Source: Xanthomarina maritima
GTDB taxonomy: Bacteria; Bacteroidota; Bacteroidia; Flavobacteriales; Flavobacteriaceae
Direction: 5' to 3'
NCBI RefSeq assembly: GCF_008084905.1
Contig: NZ_VSFC01000030.1
Location: 1,478-65,477, forward strand
DNA: 64,000 nt
The number at the start of each line of letters is the position of its first letter. Position 1 is the first letter of the stretch. Positions 60,240 to 64,000 of this stretch are shown here, one piece after another. The notes beneath the pieces are model-generated. The model saw only the letters and a list, made by a program, of their open reading frames with translations, ran no database searches and was not told the DNA's origin. The translations under genes were made by a program, and so were the position numbers.

Positions 60240-62576
60240 ATGGTTAATTGGAATACAAGCTGTTTAAGTGTTTTCATCTTAACTTTTTTTATGTCACTAC
60301 CTGTACATGTTTTTTCTCAAGAAGTTAATAAACCAAAGGTAGCATTAGTATTAAGTGGAGGTGGAGCCAAAGGGATTGCACATATTCCTGTACTTCAAGC
60401 ATTAGATAGTCTAGGGATTGTGCCAGATTTAATTGTTGGCACCAGTATGGGTAGTGTGGTAGGAGGCTTATATGCTATGGGTTATTCTGGAGATAGTATT
60501 GCAAAAATTGCAAGTCAGGCTAAATGGAGTGAACTTCTTGGTGGAGACGTTTCTTTAAAAGATGTTGGCGTAGAAGAGAAGAGCGAATTTGGACGTTATT
60601 TAGTTAGTTTAGATTTTATAAATTGGAAACCAAAAATAAAAGCCTCATTATTAAAAGATCAGAATTTAAGAGAATTTTTTTCAGTTCTAACATATCCTGT
60701 GTATAATGTTACTAATTTTGATGATTTGTCAATTTCATTTCGTGCAGTAACCACAGATTTAGTAAATGGTGAAATGCTAGTCTTAGATAAAGGTTCTTTA
60801 GCCGTAGCCATAAGAGCAAGTATGTCTATTCCAAGTATATTTCAACCAGTACCTTATAAAGAAACCTTATTGGTAGATGGTGGCATTTTGGATAATTTTC
60901 CTACAGATGTGGCAAAAGAATTAGGAGCAGATATTATTATTGGAAGTAATGTTGGAGGAGGATTAGAGCCTATAGACAAATTAGATAATATTGCAAACAT
61001 ATTATTTCAAACATCTATGCTAACAAGCAACCTTAAAGATCCCGAAAATAAAGCTTTATGTGATGTTCTAATAGATCATGTAGGGAATTTATCTTATTCG
61101 ACAGGTGATTTTGAAAAAAGCAAGAATATTTATGAAGAAGGATTTATTGCTACAGATTATAATATGTCAGCTCTAGTTGCTTTAGCTGAAAAGTTAAAAT
61201 CTTTTAAACAAAAAGAACATAAGTTACCCGAAGTAAAAGACGAATTTGTTTTCAGTAGTATTAAATATCACAACGTAAGCAAAGAAAATTTAAGCCTCTT
61301 GAAAGCTAGAATGAATCTTTCTGAAAATAAAACATACCAAATTGAAGAGCTAATAAATGCTATTGATAAAGCCATGGGAACAGAATTGTTTTATCAGATT
61401 ACGTATCATGTTGAAGTTGTAGAGGGAAATAATATTTTGCATTTAAACGGTTTTGAAAAAGCTAGAAACCAATTAAGTGGTGCTTTGCATTACGATACGC
61501 AACAAGGAGTAGGTTTGGTTGTTAATTATACTGGTAGAAATATTCTAGGCTATTCTTCTAGGCTGTTAATTGGTTTAGATATTGCCGAGCAACCTAAATA
61601 TAGAGTGCAATACCAACAATATGTTGGTGATACTAAGAGTTGGTGGTGGCGAGCTGAATCTTTTGGGCAAAAAACCAAACAAAATTTTTATGTAGATGGA
61701 AATAAAGGAGAAGAATTGAAAAATGCATACTATCAAATTTATGCTCAAATAAATAAAAATTTATCTTCCATTTATAATTATATTGGTTTTGATTTAACCT
61801 ATGAATTTACCAAATTAAAACCTACGCTAGACCCTTCTGTTAATGACAATGTGTACGATTTAAAAAAGTACACTTATGGCAATTTAGAATTCAGTTTACA
61901 TTTTCAGCATAATTCTATGAATCAAGTGTTTTTTGCCACTTCTGGCACTTATTTTAAAGCTAGATTTGGTAGAACCCTTACAAATAATGTAGATGTATCA
62001 TACGAGCTTAATCCTGAAAATGATGCCAATGGCTCCACAAATGGTTTTTCTAAAATTAGCTTCTTTTTAGAAAAGAGATTTCCAATAACTAAAAAGACAT
62101 CAATAATTGGAGATTTAAGCTCTGGGTTTATGTTTCTTGATGATGTAGATGCAAACGATTTATCGATTTTAGATTATGGAGTTGCTGCAAAATATTTTTT
62201 AGGAGGTAACTTAGTAAGACCTATTAGAGATGCTGTAGTGTTTCAAGGTTTGGATAATTCTGAATTAATAGCAACTCAGTTCATGAAATTAAATGTAGCA
62301 GCACAATTTAGCCCTTTAAATAATATCTATATAATACCTTATGTTAATTTAGCTTCGGTTGGATTTGGAGATTTTGACGATTATATTCAAGATGCATTTA
62401 GTCCAGAGGGTAATTGGATAAATACCACAGATACCAGCTTACTTTTCTCAGCCGGAACGACCCTTTCTTACAATTCCATCTTAGGTCCAGTAAATTTCGA
62501 TATGGCTTATATTAACAACTTACAAAAGGTAAAGTTATTTTTTAGTGTAGGTCTTAAATTAAATATACCTCATTAA
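60240..62576 (+). CDS. Patatin-like phospholipase with outer-membrane barrel (PlpD-like)
   Basis: The 778-residue protein starts at ATG 60240, which gives a normal signal peptide (about 8-27, ending VFSQ). An earlier ATG at 60150 would add 30 odd charged residues. The patatin domain (33-300) has LSGGGAKG, the nucleophile GTSMG (S69) and the DGG of the Ser-Asp dyad (D213). A POTRA-like region follows (about 370-430), then an Omp85-type barrel to the end (FFSVGLKLNIPH). This is a type Vd-like autosecreted phospholipase. It would sit in the outer membrane with the lipase on the outer side or in the periplasm. Confidence 0.9.
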   Translation: MVNWNTSCLSVFILTFFMSLPVHVFSQEVNKPKVALVLSGGGAKGIAHIPVLQALDSLGIVPDLIVGTSMGSVVGGLYAMGYSGDSIAKIASQAKWSELLGGDVSLKDVGVEEKSEFGRYLVSLDFINWKPKIKASLLKDQNLREFFSVLTYPVYNVTNFDDLSISFRAVTTDLVNGEMLVLDKGSLAVAIRASMSIPSIFQPVPYKETLLVDGGILDNFPTDVAKELGADIIIGSNVGGGLEPIDKLDNIANILFQTSMLTSNLKDPENKALCDVLIDHVGNLSYSTGDFEKSKNIYEEGFIATDYNMSALVALAEKLKSFKQKEHKLPEVKDEFVFSSIKYHNVSKENLSLLKARMNLSENKTYQIEELINAIDKAMGTELFYQITYHVEVVEGNNILHLNGFEKARNQLSGALHYDTQQGVGLVVNYTGRNILGYSSRLLIGLDIAEQPKYRVQYQQYVGDTKSWWWRAESFGQKTKQNFYVDGNKGEELKNAYYQIYAQINKNLSSIYNYIGFDLTYEFTKLKPTLDPSVNDNVYDLKKYTYGNLEFSLHFQHNSMNQVFFATSGTYFKARFGRTLTNNVDVSYELNPENDANGSTNGFSKISFFLEKRFPITKKTSIIGDLSSGFMFLDDVDANDLSILDYGVAAKYFLGGNLVRPIRDAVVFQGLDNSELIATQFMKLNVAAQFSPLNNIYIIPYVNLASVGFGDFDDYIQDAFSPEGNWINTTDTSLLFSAGTTLSYNSILGPVNFDMAYINNLQKVKLFFSVGLKLNIPH

Positions 62577-62590
62577 TGGTGTAAATTATT

Positions 62591-63775
62591 TTAAGACATA
62601 TTATTATAACTTTTCCAAGCTTCAAGAATAGATTTTTCTTTAACTAGCATAGAGTCTGGGTTTAATTCAAATTTTTGCCTTCTTTCATCTGTTAAGGCAT
62701 CAGAATTCCACCAATTGTAGGTTTCTATAACAGATTCTTTTAAATTTCTTAAAGTTAATCCATTTTGTAAGGCCTTTTGGTTAACTGTTCTTGCAGAACC
62801 ATAATTATTTCCTTCAGGCATAATCCATGGTACTAGTTGCGTAATTTTTTGTTTTTTTAAAAAAGTAAAATCATCTATATAGACAAGTTTTGAATCTACA
62901 GGAAAAGCTTCTTTAGCGTCAAGCACAAACTCCTTCATGGTTTGAGTGTTTTTTGGACCTACAGCATTATAAGTTCCAGCTAGTTTTTGTTCTGCCAACC
63001 TAATTGTCCATTCGGCTACATCTCTAACATCTATATATTGTACAGGATCTAATTCTTTGCCTGGAACCATAATATCTCCTCCTTTAGATAAGCGTAAAGG
63101 CCAATAAATAAATCTATCAGATGTATCACCTGGTCCCATCATATAAGTAGGTCTAATAATTATGGATCTGTCTTTGCTAAAAGCGTTAATGGTATCTGCT
63201 TCAGAATTGGCTTTCATAACACCATACCAATACTCCATCTTCATCTCTTCGTCTTCAATTCCTTCTGGTTCTGTCAATAGCAATTTAGTGTCTTCACTTA
63301 TATAATCTCCCAAATACGGATAGTAAACACCAGTAGAAGAGGTGTAAACATACATATCAACCTTATCTTTTAATAAGGTGGCAGACTTTTTTGTCCATTC
63401 TGCATGATGACCTGAATTATCAATAACCACATCCCAAGTTCTGTTTTCTAAAGCTGATAAATTGGATGCTCTATCACCAATTAACTGCTCTACTTCGCTT
63501 AAAACTTTTGTATGTATGGTGGGTTTTGTTTTACCTCTGGTAAAGGTTGAAATGCTATGACCTCTAGAAATGGCATAGGCTATTTGATGTGGTCCTAAAA
63601 AGCTGGTGCCACCTAATATCAAGATGTTTAAGCCTTTTTTACCGATGACATTCTGATTATTTTCTTCTTTATTTTTTGATTCGCAGGATAGCATTTGATG
63701 GCATAGAAAAGGTAGTCCGACTCCTAAAAGAGCTGTATTTTTTATAAATCTTCTTCTGGAATTCTTTGGTTTCAT
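62591..63775 (-). CDS. Tat-exported NAD-dependent epimerase/dehydratase-like protein
   Basis: The 394-residue protein has a twin-arginine signal with SRRRFIK at 6-12, a hydrophobic stretch and a possible lipobox ending at C31 (MLSC), so it may be a Tat-exported lipoprotein. The mature part is an SDR-like fold with ILGGTSFLGPHQ as nucleotide loop, TSSTGVYYPY, and the Y-x3-K-type region in YWYGVMKANSEA. Finding an epimerase fold outside the cytoplasm with a cofactor loop is why Tat export makes sense. tatC is encoded at 49479. It is convergent with the patatin gene, 14 bases apart. Confidence 0.88.
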   Translation of the reverse strand: MKPKNSRRRFIKNTALLGVGLPFLCHQMLSCESKNKEENNQNVIGKKGLNILILGGTSFLGPHQIAYAISRGHSISTFTRGKTKPTIHTKVLSEVEQLIGDRASNLSALENRTWDVVIDNSGHHAEWTKKSATLLKDKVDMYVYTSSTGVYYPYLGDYISEDTKLLLTEPEGIEDEEMKMEYWYGVMKANSEADTINAFSKDRSIIIRPTYMMGPGDTSDRFIYWPLRLSKGGDIMVPGKELDPVQYIDVRDVAEWTIRLAEQKLAGTYNAVGPKNTQTMKEFVLDAKEAFPVDSKLVYIDDFTFLKKQKITQLVPWIMPEGNNYGSARTVNQKALQNGLTLRNLKESVIETYNWWNSDALTDERRQKFELNPDSMLVKEKSILEAWKSYNNMS

Positions 63776-63889
63776 ATGGTGTGAGTAAATAGGATAGTCT
63801 AAGATAATGAAAATGCCTAGCTCTCCATATAAATTTTATCAGTTTGTAATTAAATAGTATTTTTAGCAAGCAACTAATCAATTACATAC

Positions 63890-64000
63890 ATGTGTTTTCA
63901 TACCAATGTCAGTCAGTTAACATCGAAGCTTGAAAAAAGTTTTTCTGTTGCTTTGTTTGAAGAATCCATCAGACCTTTGTTCGATACGCCTCAGTATCAT
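63890..64000 (+). CDS. SRAP (YedK/HMCES) family protein, 5' part, cut by the window end
   Basis: The first 37 codons read MCFHTNVSQLTSKLEKSFSV and on, without a stop to the end of the window. Cys2 directly after Met is the catalytic residue of SRAP proteins, which form a protective crosslink with abasic sites in single-stranded DNA. The MCFHT start is seen in Bacteroidota members of the family, to my knowledge. It is divergent from the Tat-exported gene, with a 114-base spacer in between. Confidence 0.78.
   Translation, partial: MCFHTNVSQLTSKLEKSFSVALFEESIRPLFDTPQYH

Overview
This 64 kb window is AT-rich DNA from a member of the Bacteroidota, most likely the Flavobacteriaceae. The evidence is a PorV-like outer-membrane protein, a DUF4105 protein, a four-helix-bundle 'S23' protein, a fused cyclophilin/FKBP isomerase, start sites without strong Shine-Dalgarno sequences, and at least one promoter of the Bacteroidota type (TAnnTTTG at -7). 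No rRNA, tRNA, CRISPR array, transposase or integrase was seen.

Positions 1-38,800 hold a very large surface-polysaccharide locus, almost all on the + strand and tightly packed with many ATGA overlaps. It opens with an ABC exporter pair of the Wzm/Wzt type. Wzt has a C-terminal extension of the kind that recognises finished glycans. About fourteen glycosyltransferases follow (seven GT2-like, seven GT4-like). Tailoring genes lie among them: a DegT aminotransferase, a WbqC-like protein, a short SDR, a sulfotransferase, five methyltransferases (two zinc-ribbon type, one simple class I, one TylF type, one FkbM type), a NodB-like deacetylase, a FemAB-like and a GNAT acyltransferase, two asparagine-synthase-type amidotransferases, an OafA-type acyltransferase, an MBOAT/SGNH acyl-transfer pair, an AlgX-like protein and a Wzy/WaaL-like membrane protein. 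One reversed gene and a 514-base gap split the locus near 20 kb. The predicted product is a heavily decorated glycan (methyl, acyl, possibly sulfate and amide groups). The likely initiating phosphoglycosyltransferase lies apart at 41.6-43.0 kb, behind an accessory stretch.

Positions 38,800-64,000 are mostly conserved chromosome: a DUF4105/PorV2-like pair, pssA, a DUF808 protein, the kpsF/kdsD-tatC-carboxymuconolactone decarboxylase-lptB operon, recQ, a peptidyl-prolyl isomerase, a TPR lipoprotein, a DcaP-like porin, small envelope proteins, a patatin with an outer-membrane barrel, a Tat-exported epimerase-like protein, and the start of an SRAP (YedK/HMCES) gene cut by the window end.

The most unusual feature is in the spacers. 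From 33.7 kb onward many intergenic regions are filled with phase-locked tandem repeats of period 7. The unit sequence differs from place to place (ACAACNN, AATCATC, AGGNANT, ATCTAAC, CACGAAT, GTATTCA, GAGCATA, TTGGAAT), but the period does not. The arrays often run from a stop codon to the next start or stop codon and are interleaved with palindromic dispersed elements. In one place a small GIY-YIG nuclease gene lies among palindromes within an insertion-like segment bounded by an 84-base perfect duplication of the 3' end of lptB. These spacer structures are the best candidates for something undescribed.
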